From contig JAZKDO010000006.1 in NCBI GenBank assembly GCA_040387555.1, positions 186,001 to 250,000 of the forward strand: a DNA stretch of 64,000 bases, in the 5' to 3' direction. Both the position numbers and the translations under genes were made by a program. Positions 15,923-25,675 of the stretch are shown here, piece by piece (position 1 is the first letter of the stretch; each line of letters starts with the position of its first letter). The stretch is from UBA4416 sp040387555 (GTDB lineage: Bacteria > Bacteroidota > Bacteroidia > B-17B0 > Aurantibacillaceae). The notes beneath the pieces were generated by a model. That model was not told the DNA's origin and did no database searches. It worked only from the letters and a program-made list of their open reading frames with translations.

Positions 15923-18193
15923 ATGGCTAAATTCAGAAAACAAGATGCCCTTGATTATCACTCTCAGGGAAGACCCGGAAAAATTGAAGTAGTTCCTACC
16001 AAACCATATAGTACCCAGCGAGATTTAACTTTAGCTTATTCCCCAGGTGTTGCAGAACCCTGTTTAGAGATTGAAAAAAACGCGGATGATGCCTATAAAT
16101 ATACAGCTAAAGGAAACCTGGTAGCGGTAATATCTAATGGTACAGCAGTTCTGGGATTAGGGGATATTGGTGCGCTTGCCTCAAAACCGGTAATGGAAGG
16201 AAAAGGATTATTATTTAAGATCTTCGCCGACATTGATGTATTTGACATTGAAGTGGATACCAAAAACATTGACGAATTTGTTAATACTGTAAAAAATATA
16301 GCAGTCACTTTTGGTGGCATTAACCTGGAAGATATTAAAGCACCTGAATGTTTTGAAATTGAACGCCGCTTAAAGGAAGAATTAAACATTCCTTTAATGC
16401 ATGACGATCAACATGGTACCGCCATTATTTCATCAGCCGGTTTATTAAACGCAGTAATATTATCTGGTAAAAAAATGAGCGAAGTTAAGCTTGTTATCAA
16501 TGGTGCTGGTGCTTCTGCTAACTCATGTGCTAAAATGTACATTGCTGTTGGTGTGAAGAAAGAAAATATTTTAATGCTCGATAGTAAAGGTGTAATTAAT
16601 AAAAACCGTAAAGATCTTGATCAGTATAAAGCCTTTTTCGCTTCTGATAATGTAAAAGTCAATACGCTGGAAGAAGCTATTAAAGGGGCAGATGTTTTTG
16701 TAGGTTTATCAAAAGGAAATATTTTATCGCAGGATATGGTTCGCTCCATGGCCAAAAACTGTATAGTGTTTGCTTTAGCAAATCCAACTCCTGAAATTTC
16801 TTATGATGAAGCCATTGCTGCACGTCCTGATATTATAGTAGCAACAGGTCGTAGCGATCATCCTAACCAGGTGAATAACGTACTTGGATTTCCATTTATT
16901 TTCAGAGGAGCTTTGGATGTTCGTGCCACTTGCATTAACGAGGAAATGAAACTGGCGGCAGCTTTAGCAATTGCAGCATTGGCGAAAGAAAGTGTTCCTG
17001 ATTATGTGAACCTGGCCTACGGTTCTAAGAATTTAAGTTTTGGAACAGATTATATTATTCCTAAGCCAATTGATAGTCGTTTGATTTCCACTGTAAGCTC
17101 TGCCGTTGCAAAAGCTGCTATTGATAGTGGTGTTGCCAAGCGCATCATCACTGATTGGGATGCTTATCGTACAGAATTAGATAACCGATTAGGGAAAGAC
17201 AACAAGTTAATGCGGACAATTGCCAACAAGGCAAAATCAAATCCGAAGCGTGTTGTATTTACTGAAGCAGATACTTATAAAATTTTAAAAGCCGCACAGG
17301 TGGCAAAAGATGATGGTATTGCAAAACCAATCCTGTTAGGAAATAAAGAAAAAATACTTGCTTTAATTGAAGAACATCAAATTGATATGGGTGATACCCC
17401 TATTATAGATACCTGGTTACCGGAAGAAGAAGAGAGACGAAATAAATTTGGTGACCTATTATGGAAAAAGCAACAACGTCGCGGTTTAACGCAATACGAT
17501 GCGCGCAAGCTAATGCGCGACCGGAATTATTTTGGTGCCATGATGGTGGATCAGGGATTAGCGGATGCAATGATTTCAGGATTAACTCGAAAATACGGTG
17601 CTCCTATTAAACCCGCTTTAGATGTGATTGGTGTTCAGGAAGGCGTGGGCCGGGTAGCGGGTTTGTATATGATGATCACCAAGCGCGGCCCTTATTTCTT
17701 TGCGGATACAACAATGAATACAGATCCTAATGCTCAGCAGTTAGCCGATATTGCCGTTTTAACCGCTAATACAGTGAAGCAATTTAATATCATTCCGCGT
17801 ATTGCAATGTTATCTTACTCCAATTTTGGTTCAGCCGAAGGTGATGTTCCTAAAAAAGCTCAGGAAGCAGTAAAGATCCTTCATAAAAATTATCCGGGCC
17901 TTATTGTGGACGGAGATATTCAAGCGAATTTCGCGGTAAATAATGACCTCTTAAAAGAACAGTTTCCGTTCAGTAATTTAGTGGATAAAGATGTGAACAC
18001 CTTTATTTTTCCTAACCTCGCATCTGGAAATATAGCATATAAATTATTACAGGAATTAGGTGGGGCTGAAGCCATTGGCCCTGTATTAATGGGATTAAAA
18101 AAACCGGTACACGTTTTACAATTAGGAAGCTCCGTGCGTGAGATCGTTAACATGATTACGATTGCTGTTGTAGATGCACAAAATAAAAGATAG
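15923..18193 (+). CDS. maeB: NADP-dependent malic enzyme, MaeB type with C-terminal phosphotransacetylase-like domain
   Basis: A 756-residue cytoplasmic enzyme that oxidatively decarboxylates malate to pyruvate, making NADPH. The N-terminal malic-enzyme half shows TLAYSPGVAEPC, the MEGKGLLFK segment, the metal and substrate block MHDDQHGTAI, and the NAD(P)-binding INGAGASANSCAK. The C-terminal half (about 430-756) is a phosphate acetyltransferase-like domain containing MVDQGLADAMISG and SYSNFGSAEG. In MaeB enzymes this domain usually serves in allosteric control by acetyl-CoA. ATG 15923 is chosen over 15830 because the 31 extra residues are not family-like and lie upstream of the promoter. 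Confidence 0.95.
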   Translation: MAKFRKQDALDYHSQGRPGKIEVVPTKPYSTQRDLTLAYSPGVAEPCLEIEKNADDAYKYTAKGNLVAVISNGTAVLGLGDIGALASKPVMEGKGLLFKIFADIDVFDIEVDTKNIDEFVNTVKNIAVTFGGINLEDIKAPECFEIERRLKEELNIPLMHDDQHGTAIISSAGLLNAVILSGKKMSEVKLVINGAGASANSCAKMYIAVGVKKENILMLDSKGVINKNRKDLDQYKAFFASDNVKVNTLEEAIKGADVFVGLSKGNILSQDMVRSMAKNCIVFALANPTPEISYDEAIAARPDIIVATGRSDHPNQVNNVLGFPFIFRGALDVRATCINEEMKLAAALAIAALAKESVPDYVNLAYGSKNLSFGTDYIIPKPIDSRLISTVSSAVAKAAIDSGVAKRIITDWDAYRTELDNRLGKDNKLMRTIANKAKSNPKRVVFTEADTYKILKAAQVAKDDGIAKPILLGNKEKILALIEEHQIDMGDTPIIDTWLPEEEERRNKFGDLLWKKQQRRGLTQYDARKLMRDRNYFGAMMVDQGLADAMISGLTRKYGAPIKPALDVIGVQEGVGRVAGLYMMITKRGPYFFADTTMNTDPNAQQLADIAVLTANTVKQFNIIPRIAMLSYSNFGSAEGDVPKKAQEAVKILHKNYPGLIVDGDIQANFAVNNDLLKEQFPFSNLVDKDVNTFIFPNLASGNIAYKLLQELGGAEAIGPVLMGLKKPVHVLQLGSSVREIVNMITIAVVDAQNKR

Positions 18194-18217
18194 AAATATT
18201 TTTATTTTTTGAATAAT

Positions 18218-18257
18218 AAAACCCCAATGTATAAATTACAGAGGGGTTTACTTTTTT
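18218..18257 (+). terminator. Terminator after the malic enzyme gene
   Basis: AAAACCCC (18218-18225) pairs with GGGGTTT (18243-18249) across a 17-base loop, followed by a T run. Confidence 0.65.
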
Positions 18258-18297
18258 GCAGGAAAGAAGAAATAATAAATTGAAAAACGTGTTTGTC

Positions 18298-19716
18298 TTA
18301 TTCTTTCAAAACTTTTAAGGTTTGATTAAAGTTATTATTATAAGCTTTAAGAAAATAAATACCATTTAATAATTCAGATATATCAATTTCAATTGAATTA
18401 CCACCTTCATTAAATTTTGGCAGATTTATAGATTTTACTAATTGACTGGTTATATCCACTATCTCAATTTTAAGTTTTGAATCGAATGGCATATTTGTTT
18501 TTAAAGTGAATATGTCGTTCCCGGGATTAGGATAAATCGATATTTCATAGTCATTGCTTGGGCTATCAATACTTGTAATAGTGCAGTTCTCGCTATAAAT
18601 TGCAGTTGCATCTTTAACTGTTGACCAATTGCTGTTTGAATAAGCCGAATTATCCACTTGTATACACATTAAATTAGGATTGTTGTATGCTATAAACCAG
18701 GTAAAATTTGTATTGTTTCCATTTTTCACATTCATAACCGTTAATTTATTATTGAAACACTCTAAATCAGTAAGCGCCGTATTGCCTGATAAATCCAAAC
18801 TCAATAATTGATTTTCACGACAACGCAAAACAGTAAGAGCTGTATTGGCAGAAACATCTAATCCTGTTAATTGGTTGGTACCACAATCAAAATATATAAG
18901 ATCTGTATTGGCAGAAACATCTAATCCTGTTAATTGGTTAGAGCCACAGCACAAATACTTCAGTGCCGTATTGTTTGCAACATCCAGACTAGTTAGTTGA
19001 TTATGATAACAATACAATTCAGTAAGTGCCATATTGTTGGAAACATTCAAATAGGATAATCTGTTCATGCCACAATTCAATTTAGTAAGAGCGGTATTTG
19101 TGGAAAAATCCAGACTCGAAAATTGATTCATTATACAATACAAATCAGTAAGAGATGTATTGGAGGAAACATCCAGACTCGTAAGTTGATTTAAGTGGCA
19201 ATCCAAACTAGTAAGAGCTGTATTGGCAGATACATCTAAACTGGTTAATTGATTACCATAACATGATAAAAAGGTAAGAGCAGTATTGGCAGATAAATTT
19301 AAACTCGTTAATTGATTCACTTTACACCACAACACAGTAAGAGCCGTATTGGAAGAAACATCCAGACTGGTTATTAAATTGTTGTTACAAATCAATACAG
19401 TTAGAGCGGTATTGGCAGAAACATTCAAATTGGTTAAATGATTGACGGAACAATCCAATTTAGTAAGTGCTGTGAATGCTTCAATGCCAGTTAGGTCAGA
19501 AATATTCCAATAGGTTAATGTTATTGTCCCAGAAAAAGCAGCTGCTTCGGACACTTGTATTTCGGCATCCGCATTAGTATTAATGGATGGGTTGTTAATT
19601 AAAGCGGTTTTAAAATTAACATCCGGGATGTTTACGTTTTGTGCGTTTGCGCTCCCGCCTTCACCAAAACAGACACAAATAAATAAGAGTAAAAATAAAG
19701 TAATTTTATTTTTCAT
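18298..19716 (-). CDS. Secreted leucine-rich-repeat protein with T9SS sorting domain
   Basis: A 472-residue surface protein: signal peptide ending NAQNVNIPD, a short cap (ALINNPSINTNADAEIQVSE), then about 13 tandem LRRs of 21 residues. The repeat consensus is LTSLDVSANTALTxLxCxxN (about residues 70-350). A sorting domain starts at IYPNPGND. The repeats leave a visible 63-base period in the DNA. The Cys at a fixed place in each repeat is characteristic of this bacterial LRR subtype. Such LRRs usually mediate protein binding. The 36641 gene is a paralogue with the same architecture. Confidence 0.85.
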   Translation of the reverse strand: MKNKITLFLLLFICVCFGEGGSANAQNVNIPDVNFKTALINNPSINTNADAEIQVSEAAAFSGTITLTYWNISDLTGIEAFTALTKLDCSVNHLTNLNVSANTALTVLICNNNLITSLDVSSNTALTVLWCKVNQLTSLNLSANTALTFLSCYGNQLTSLDVSANTALTSLDCHLNQLTSLDVSSNTSLTDLYCIMNQFSSLDFSTNTALTKLNCGMNRLSYLNVSNNMALTELYCYHNQLTSLDVANNTALKYLCCGSNQLTGLDVSANTDLIYFDCGTNQLTGLDVSANTALTVLRCRENQLLSLDLSGNTALTDLECFNNKLTVMNVKNGNNTNFTWFIAYNNPNLMCIQVDNSAYSNSNWSTVKDATAIYSENCTITSIDSPSNDYEISIYPNPGNDIFTLKTNMPFDSKLKIEIVDITSQLVKSINLPKFNEGGNSIEIDISELLNGIYFLKAYNNNFNQTLKVLKE

Positions 19717-19893
19717 AGACTTTGTGTAAAATTAAAACCAAATTAATTTAAAGGTATAAACCCGTTTATCTAAACACTCACTCATTCGGTAGATGCGGTT
19801 AGAAAGTAGTTCAAATCACTAATATATTTGATTACAATATTCCTTTCTTGCAAAAAATGCGAAGGTTTTAACTTTTCTGAACAATCGGTTATT

Positions 19894-19901
19894 TATTTTT
19901 G
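19894..19901 (+). promoter_or_regulatory. Promoter -7 box of the 19930 gene
   Basis: TATTTTTG matches TAnnTTTG and lies 28 bases before the ATG. The -33 region is unclear. Confidence 0.4.
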
Positions 19902-19929
19902 TACTTTGTGATTACTTAATATTCACTTC

Positions 19930-21357
19930 ATGAGAAATTTCATTAAGCTTATTTTGGTTCTGATAGTGAGTTCCAAAAGCATTTCGGCTCAATCCTATCC
20001 GAGTCTGAATATTTCCCTGTTAGCCCACCTCAATCCTGAAACTGATACAACTGGCGGTGACAAAAGAAAATATTCTGGATGCTGGGGCTGGTATCAGACT
20101 TCAAAGAATAAAGAATATGCGATTGTTGGAACAAGTAAACAAACTTATTTTATTGATGTTTCTAATCCCTCAAATCCTGTAATCGTTGATTCAGTAAGGG
20201 CTATGCACACAGGTTGCACTTGGCGGGAAATAAAAACTTATCAAAACTATTGCTATATGGTAAGTGACATATGTTTACCAAACGGTTTGCAAATTGTAGA
20301 CATGCAATATTTACCCGACTCTGTTCATGTTGTGCATAATGATAGCACCATTTTTAAAACCTGTCATACAATTTTTGTTGATCAGGATAAGTTATATTGT
20401 GGGTCGGTTAAAAATTCAGCTGCCATGGGTTCCGGATATTCTACCATGCGTGTGTATAGTTTAGCAACGCCTTCAGTACCGGTTTTGGTAAGAAGCCTTG
20501 AACAGGATGTAAGCACAACTATTATTAATGTGGTACATGATATGTTTGTGAGAAACGATACCGTCTATGCATCCTGCGGAGATAAAGGGTTTCATATTTT
20601 AAAACTAACTGCAGCAGGTACATTTTCATTGATGCAATCATATACTAATTACCCTTACAGTGGTTACAACCACAGTTCCTGGCAAACAGATGACAGAAAA
20701 ACAATGGTTTTTGCAGATGAAGTAGGACCACACTTACCTGCCAAGGTCATAGATGTTTCAGATTTAAATAACATTACATTAGTAGATACTATTCGTTCAA
20801 GTTATTTTGCAACAGCCCATAACCCTTATATTATTGGTAACCGTTGGTGCTGGATTAGTTCCTACCAGGATGGTTTATACCTGTATGATATTTCAAATCC
20901 TTCCAATACTTCAATCTATGGCTATTTTGATACACAACCTGAAACCGGCACCAGCAATTATAGTGGAAACTGGGGTGCGTACCCTTATTTACCAAGTAAA
21001 ATCATTATTGCATGTGATATACAACATGGAATTTTTATTCTGGAGGGAGACGATACTTATAAAAGTTTTGTGGGAATTAAAGATGCAGAAATGCCTAAGG
21101 TTTTTTCAACCTTCTCCGTTTTCCCAAACCCGGCTTCTGATCAGTTGAACTGCATCATTGCAAATTATAATGGTAGTGATTTGAAATTTACCATCTCTGA
21201 TGTGCTGGGGAAAAACATTGCAGAAGAAACCTGGCATGTTAACCGAATGCTTTACAAAACCAGTTACAACACAAAAGCATTAAATACCGGGTATTATTTT
21301 ATTAACCTTAAAGGTGATAAGATCAATGAAACCAAAAAAATATTCATTCAAAAATAA
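19930..21357 (+). CDS. Secreted choice-of-anchor B / LVIVD-repeat protein with T9SS sorting domain
   Basis: A 475-residue protein with a signal peptide (to SISAQ) and a beta-propeller of LVIVD-like repeats. The repeats are visible as YFIDVSNPSNPVIVDSV, YLYDISNPSNTSIYGYF and related segments. A His/Asp-rich pattern (HTIFVDQDKLYC, VVHDMFVRNDTVY, NHSSWQTDDRK) is typical of the choice-of-anchor B family. A sorting domain begins at VFPNPASD. The family is known as an exported, surface-anchored group without a settled activity. Confidence 0.82.
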   Translation: MRNFIKLILVLIVSSKSISAQSYPSLNISLLAHLNPETDTTGGDKRKYSGCWGWYQTSKNKEYAIVGTSKQTYFIDVSNPSNPVIVDSVRAMHTGCTWREIKTYQNYCYMVSDICLPNGLQIVDMQYLPDSVHVVHNDSTIFKTCHTIFVDQDKLYCGSVKNSAAMGSGYSTMRVYSLATPSVPVLVRSLEQDVSTTIINVVHDMFVRNDTVYASCGDKGFHILKLTAAGTFSLMQSYTNYPYSGYNHSSWQTDDRKTMVFADEVGPHLPAKVIDVSDLNNITLVDTIRSSYFATAHNPYIIGNRWCWISSYQDGLYLYDISNPSNTSIYGYFDTQPETGTSNYSGNWGAYPYLPSKIIIACDIQHGIFILEGDDTYKSFVGIKDAEMPKVFSTFSVFPNPASDQLNCIIANYNGSDLKFTISDVLGKNIAEETWHVNRMLYKTSYNTKALNTGYYFINLKGDKINETKKIFIQK

Positions 21358-21376
21358 AAGAGATTAAAAAATAAGT

Positions 21377-22546
21377 ATGTTCACTAAAGATTCAATTATT
21401 GGTATAGTAGGTTCAGGTGCTATGGGAAGTGGCATAGCTCAGGTAGCGTCAACAGCAGGACACAAAACCATTGTTTACGATACTAACGAGGCCGCGCTTG
21501 AAAAAGCAAAAATTAATTTGCAATCCTCTTTAAACAAGCTGGTTGAAAAACAAAAAATTACTCCGGAAAAAGCGCAATCGATTTTAGACTTAACAAGTTA
21601 TACTGGTGTTATAAGTGATTTTAAATCCTGTGACCTTATCATAGAAGCAATTGTTGAGAAAAGTGAAGTAAAACAAAGTGTGTTTAAAGAATTGGAAAGT
21701 ATAACTTTCTCAACCTGTGTATTGGCCTCCAATACTTCTTCACTTTCTATTACCTCCATTGCTTCAGCTTGTAACAATCCGGAAAAAGTAATCGGTATTC
21801 ATTTTTTTAATCCCGCTACCTTGATGCCTTTAGTGGAAATCATCCCAGGAGTAGCAACAGATCCGGATCTTGCTAACCAATGCCAGGAGTTGATAAACAG
21901 TTGGGGAAAGGTAACAGTGATGGCTAAAGATACTCCCGGATTTATTGTGAACCGTGTAGCAAGGCCTTTTTACAGCGAAGCTTTAAGAATTTATGATGAA
22001 CAATTAGCTGATATGGCCACCATCGATTGGGCAATGCGGGAAATTGGCGGATTTAAAATGGGGCCTTTTGAATTAATGGACCTGATAGGCCATGACGTGA
22101 ATTATGTTGTTACAGAAACAGTTTGGCAGCAATTTTATTACGATCCACGTTTTAAGCCTTCTTTGACCCAAAAGCGTTTATTGGAAGCAAAATTCCTTGG
22201 AAAGAAAACCGGTCGTGGATTTTATAATTACAAGGAAGGAGCTGTTATGCCGGTGCCGGATAAAGATGAAATCCTTGGAAAGAAAATTGTGGACCGGGTA
22301 ATTAGTATGTTAATAAACGAAGCATGCGATACAAACTATTTAGGTATTGCCTCTGCTGCCGATATTGATCTTGCGATGACAAAAGGAGTAAATTATCCAA
22401 AAGGATTATTAAAATGGGCTGATGAAATTGGATTAGATAATATATTGGCATCTATGAACGAACTTTATGATCACTATCAAGAGGATCGATACCGGGCATG
22501 TGTATTGCTAAGACAAATGGCAAAAGCGGGTAAACGGTTTTATTAA
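21377..22546 (+). CDS. 3-hydroxyacyl-CoA dehydrogenase
   Basis: A 389-residue cytoplasmic enzyme that oxidises 3-hydroxyacyl-CoA with NAD. A Rossmann fold carries GIVGSGAMGSGIAQV (residues 9-23). The catalytic His lies in GIHFFNPATLMPLVEI, and the conserved TPGFIVNRVARPFYSEA opens the C-terminal domain. A second, shorter C-terminal domain follows (about 295-389), giving a PaaH/PaaC-like length, longer than classic 282-residue Hbd. It could serve fatty-acid oxidation, phenylacetate breakdown or interconversion of hydroxybutyryl-CoA for PHA. No pathway neighbour decides this. Confidence 0.9.
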   Translation: MFTKDSIIGIVGSGAMGSGIAQVASTAGHKTIVYDTNEAALEKAKINLQSSLNKLVEKQKITPEKAQSILDLTSYTGVISDFKSCDLIIEAIVEKSEVKQSVFKELESITFSTCVLASNTSSLSITSIASACNNPEKVIGIHFFNPATLMPLVEIIPGVATDPDLANQCQELINSWGKVTVMAKDTPGFIVNRVARPFYSEALRIYDEQLADMATIDWAMREIGGFKMGPFELMDLIGHDVNYVVTETVWQQFYYDPRFKPSLTQKRLLEAKFLGKKTGRGFYNYKEGAVMPVPDKDEILGKKIVDRVISMLINEACDTNYLGIASAADIDLAMTKGVNYPKGLLKWADEIGLDNILASMNELYDHYQEDRYRACVLLRQMAKAGKRFY

Positions 22547-22630
22547 CCAGCCAATGTGGTAAACGACTGAGTGTAACCGTTTGGAAATTAAAATTATAAT
22601 CTCTAGATTTGGATAACAAAAATTAAAAAA

Positions 22631-23206
22631 ATGAAAAAAATCATTTTATCTGCATTATCAGTTTTAGTAATAGGAAGCATTGTTTTTATTTCCTGTAAAT
22701 CAAAAAACGATAGCGATGCGATTACTCCAACTTACAAGGATGAAGCGCAAACGGGTACTGGAAATAATCCGAACATTACTAACGTAACTACTACCGGAAC
22801 TATTGCTACCACATCCACTCAGCAAAATTCAAGCATGAGTAGTGTTGGTATTGGTGCTGCATGGACTAGTTATGGATGCCAGGCAGGACAAACGTGTTTA
22901 ACAAATATCAATACAAGCACAAGTACAACTATTTCTGTGTGTTTTTCAGGAACTATTACTACAGGTACTTATGCACTTGTAAACCAAAACACTCCCTTAA
23001 CTACCGGAAAAGCAATTATGACTGTTTCTAATCCTCCTAGCCAGGATGCGGGAAGTACATGGTATTCCTCTGCCGGAACTGTGAATGTTACTGTGAGCCC
23101 TGCTCCAGCAACAGATATTAAAGCAACTTTTTCAAACATTGCCTGCTATAAAACACCTGGTTCTTTCTACTCGGTAACTGTGTCCGGACAAGTTGGTTGC
23201 TTATAA
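22631..23206 (+). CDS. Hypothetical lipoprotein
   Basis: A 191-residue protein with a lipoprotein signal (lipobox IVFISC, Cys at about 22) followed by a charged KSKNDSD spacer and a long Thr/Ser/Asn-rich region. The C-terminal half contains four Cys (YGCQAGQTCLTN, ISVCFSG, IACYKTPG, VGCL), probably in disulphides. The low-complexity mature sequence and the lipid anchor point to an exposed envelope protein. I do not recognise a family. Confidence 0.65.
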   Translation: MKKIILSALSVLVIGSIVFISCKSKNDSDAITPTYKDEAQTGTGNNPNITNVTTTGTIATTSTQQNSSMSSVGIGAAWTSYGCQAGQTCLTNINTSTSTTISVCFSGTITTGTYALVNQNTPLTTGKAIMTVSNPPSQDAGSTWYSSAGTVNVTVSPAPATDIKATFSNIACYKTPGSFYSVTVSGQVGCL

Positions 23207-23225
23207 CCATAAAGAATATTAATTT

Positions 23226-23255
23226 AAGGCTCTACAAATTGTAGGGCCTTTTTTA
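23226..23255 (+). terminator. Intrinsic terminator after the 22631 gene
   Basis: AAGGCTCTAC (23226-23235) pairs with GTAGGGCCTT (23241-23250) with one mismatch, loop AAATT, followed by four more T. Confidence 0.85.
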
Positions 23256-23331
23256 TTTTACGGAAACAATAAATCACATAATCGCCCGCTTAAAAAAATC
23301 TTATACGCTGGATGTAAGGGCTCTTTCCCTC

Positions 23332-24711
23332 ATGCGCATTGGTGTGGGAATTATTTTATTAATTGATCTTTTTGTCCGCTCATTATCCATCAGGGCTTTC
23401 TTTACAAATGAAGGTGTGTTGCCGCTAGAGACATTAAAAGAATATAACTGGAGTCCGGTCTATTTTTCATTTCATGCCTTAAGTGGGGAACTTTGGTGGC
23501 AAATCGTTTTATTTATACTGAATTCGTGTTGTGTCCTATTTTTAATCATTGGTTTCAGAACTCGCTTCTTTACTTTTATTTGCTGGGTATTTTTAACCTC
23601 TCTCCAAAACAGGAACCCTTTTATTTTACAAGGTGGTGATGATATGTTGCGTATACTTTTATTCTGGTCTGTATTTTTACCCTGGGGTGAGCGCTATTCC
23701 ATTCAAAAAAAATCTGTCTATCCAAATAGTTATGTTTCCTGGTCAGGCTTTGCTTACCTTCTATTAGTGTGTTCTGTTTTCTTTTTTTCGGCCATGCTCA
23801 AAACCTCTCCCGAATGGCGTACCGAAGGAACGGCACTTTATTACGCCTTAAGTCTTGACCAGATAAAAATGCCTTTGGGCTCATTGATCTATCATTTTCC
23901 AACCCTCTTAAAAACTTTAACGTTTGTGGTTTTTTACATCGAACTGCTTGCTCCTTTCCTACTCCTCATGCCATTTGTACCCATCAAAATTCGATGTATT
24001 GGCTTAGTGGCCTATGCATTGCTATTTATTGGCATTGGAAGCACTTTGTACGTGGGCTTGTTTTATATTATTGGATTGGTCGCCCTTATTGGGCTATTGC
24101 CTTCTTCAACAATGGATTGGTTTGAAAATCGCTTTTACAAAAATCATACGTATTATGATGAATTCTTTAATAACATGGCTAGACCTACACTTTTTAAAAC
24201 TACGGTTGTCATTAAAAATTGTTTTATCATTGCAGTGATGCTATTTTGCCTGGGAATGAATTTAAGTAGTGTTCGAAAATTCCCCTATACACTCGAACCT
24301 GCAATAATTGCTTACGGCAAAGTATTAAGACTGGAACAAAACTGGGGTATGTTCTCGCCAAGTATTTTAAAAGATGATGGATGGTTTGTGTATAGTGGTT
24401 TAAACAGCAAACATCAATACATTGACATTAAGCACAACACCAATCCCGTTTCTTTCAAAAAACCCGAAACAGGTGTCACTGAATTTGAAAGTGACCGTTG
24501 GCGTAAGTTCCATGAAAATTATACTTTTAATAACAATAATTACATGAGGCCGTTTTATTGTAAATACCTGCTTCGCCAATGGAATAAAGAACATCCGGAT
24601 AATACTATTTCTGATCTGGCTATCTTTTTTATGAAAGAAACTACATTACCGGATTATCACCTAAAGCCTGTTGTTAAAACAACGCTGTGTTATTGCCAGG
24701 AAAAGAACTAA
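23332..24711 (+). CDS. HTTM-domain (gamma-carboxylase-like) integral membrane protein; true start probably upstream
   Basis: A polytopic membrane protein of about 459 residues with roughly eight hydrophobic segments in its first 320 residues. The arrangement RIGVGIILLIDLFVRS, then NRNPFILQGGDDMLRILLFW, then LLLVCSVFFFSAMLKTSPEW matches the HTTM family, the bacterial relatives of vitamin K-dependent gamma-carboxylase. A soluble C-terminal part (about 335-459) follows. The family's biochemical role in bacteria is unknown. The codons before ATG 23332 read SYTLDVRALSL, which looks like the usual start of this domain. No ATG, GTG or TTG exists between them and the in-frame stop at 23242, so a non-AUG start (ATA 23269 or 23278, CTG 23308) is possible. 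Confidence 0.8.
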   Translation: MRIGVGIILLIDLFVRSLSIRAFFTNEGVLPLETLKEYNWSPVYFSFHALSGELWWQIVLFILNSCCVLFLIIGFRTRFFTFICWVFLTSLQNRNPFILQGGDDMLRILLFWSVFLPWGERYSIQKKSVYPNSYVSWSGFAYLLLVCSVFFFSAMLKTSPEWRTEGTALYYALSLDQIKMPLGSLIYHFPTLLKTLTFVVFYIELLAPFLLLMPFVPIKIRCIGLVAYALLFIGIGSTLYVGLFYIIGLVALIGLLPSSTMDWFENRFYKNHTYYDEFFNNMARPTLFKTTVVIKNCFIIAVMLFCLGMNLSSVRKFPYTLEPAIIAYGKVLRLEQNWGMFSPSILKDDGWFVYSGLNSKHQYIDIKHNTNPVSFKKPETGVTEFESDRWRKFHENYTFNNNNYMRPFYCKYLLRQWNKEHPDNTISDLAIFFMKETTLPDYHLKPVVKTTLCYCQEKN

Positions 24712-24831
24712 AATCTGACATATAAAATATTACTATCTATAATAACGAAGCTTTCTTTTGACTTACTTTTACGTTTAAAAAAAACTATGTAACTATGTGG
24801 TTAGAATTTTAATTTTTCTGTTTACTAATAA

Positions 24832-25617
24832 ATGGAGTTTAAGACAATAATAAAATACATTAACTACCGCCTTACTTCATACACCGAGCATGATCTTCAT
24901 TCGCCGTTCCTATATAATTTTTACATTGAGCTTATCAGGAACAAATTTCCTTTTGGCGATTTCGATGAATTGAACGAAGCCAGAAAGAAATTACTGATCG
25001 ATTCTACAGCCATTACCTTCGAGGACCTTGGCGCAGGATCAAAAAAATTACATTCCGATATACGACTTGTGAAGCAAATTGCACGACATGGCATCGCACA
25101 AAGAAAACAAGCAGAATTTTTATACCGCCTCATCAATAAATTTAATCCAATTACTATTGTAGAGCTAGGGACCTCCGTTGGTTTAAGCACATTGTATTTA
25201 TCCAAAGCCGCGCCGAGGTCCAGTATTTATACCATTGAAGGTTGCAAGGAACTGGTTGATTTTTCTAAAAAATTATTCAATGAACACGAGGCGCGGAATA
25301 TTCAAAACATCAGTGGAAATTTTAATACTACTTTTCCACATCTCTTAAAAAGTATAAATGCCCTCGATTTTCTATACATTGACGGGAACCACGCCTATGA
25401 ACCAACTATGAATTATTTCAGGATGGCTTTAGAGAAGAAGCACGCGAACAGTATTTTTCTGTTTGATGATATCTACTGGAGTGATGAAATGCAAAAAGCA
25501 TGGAAAGAAATTTGCTCACATCCGGAAGTAACATTGAGCCTCGATCTTTTTCATTTCGGGATCGTATTTTTTAGAACCGAACAAAAGAATAAGGAACATT
25601 TTGTATTGAAGTTTTAA
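24832..25617 (+). CDS. Class I SAM-dependent O-methyltransferase-like protein
   Basis: A 261-residue cytoplasmic protein with a Rossmann-type methyltransferase core. Motif I is ITIVELGTSVGLSTLYLS (about residues 103-120), the acidic residue of motif II is in IYTIEGCKEL, and motif IV is DFLYIDGNHAYEP. The core and the IFLFDDIYWSDEM segment resemble Methyltransf_24-type O-methyltransferases. The N-terminal about 90 residues, with HDLHSPFLYNFYIEL, are a conserved extension in Bacteroidota homologues. The substrate is unknown. No neighbour suggests a pathway. Confidence 0.82.
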   Translation: MEFKTIIKYINYRLTSYTEHDLHSPFLYNFYIELIRNKFPFGDFDELNEARKKLLIDSTAITFEDLGAGSKKLHSDIRLVKQIARHGIAQRKQAEFLYRLINKFNPITIVELGTSVGLSTLYLSKAAPRSSIYTIEGCKELVDFSKKLFNEHEARNIQNISGNFNTTFPHLLKSINALDFLYIDGNHAYEPTMNYFRMALEKKHANSIFLFDDIYWSDEMQKAWKEICSHPEVTLSLDLFHFGIVFFRTEQKNKEHFVLKF

Positions 25618-25675
25618 AAATTTAAACGCTTAGTGTAACTTACAGTAATTTATTTTCATGTGAAAAAATTCATTT

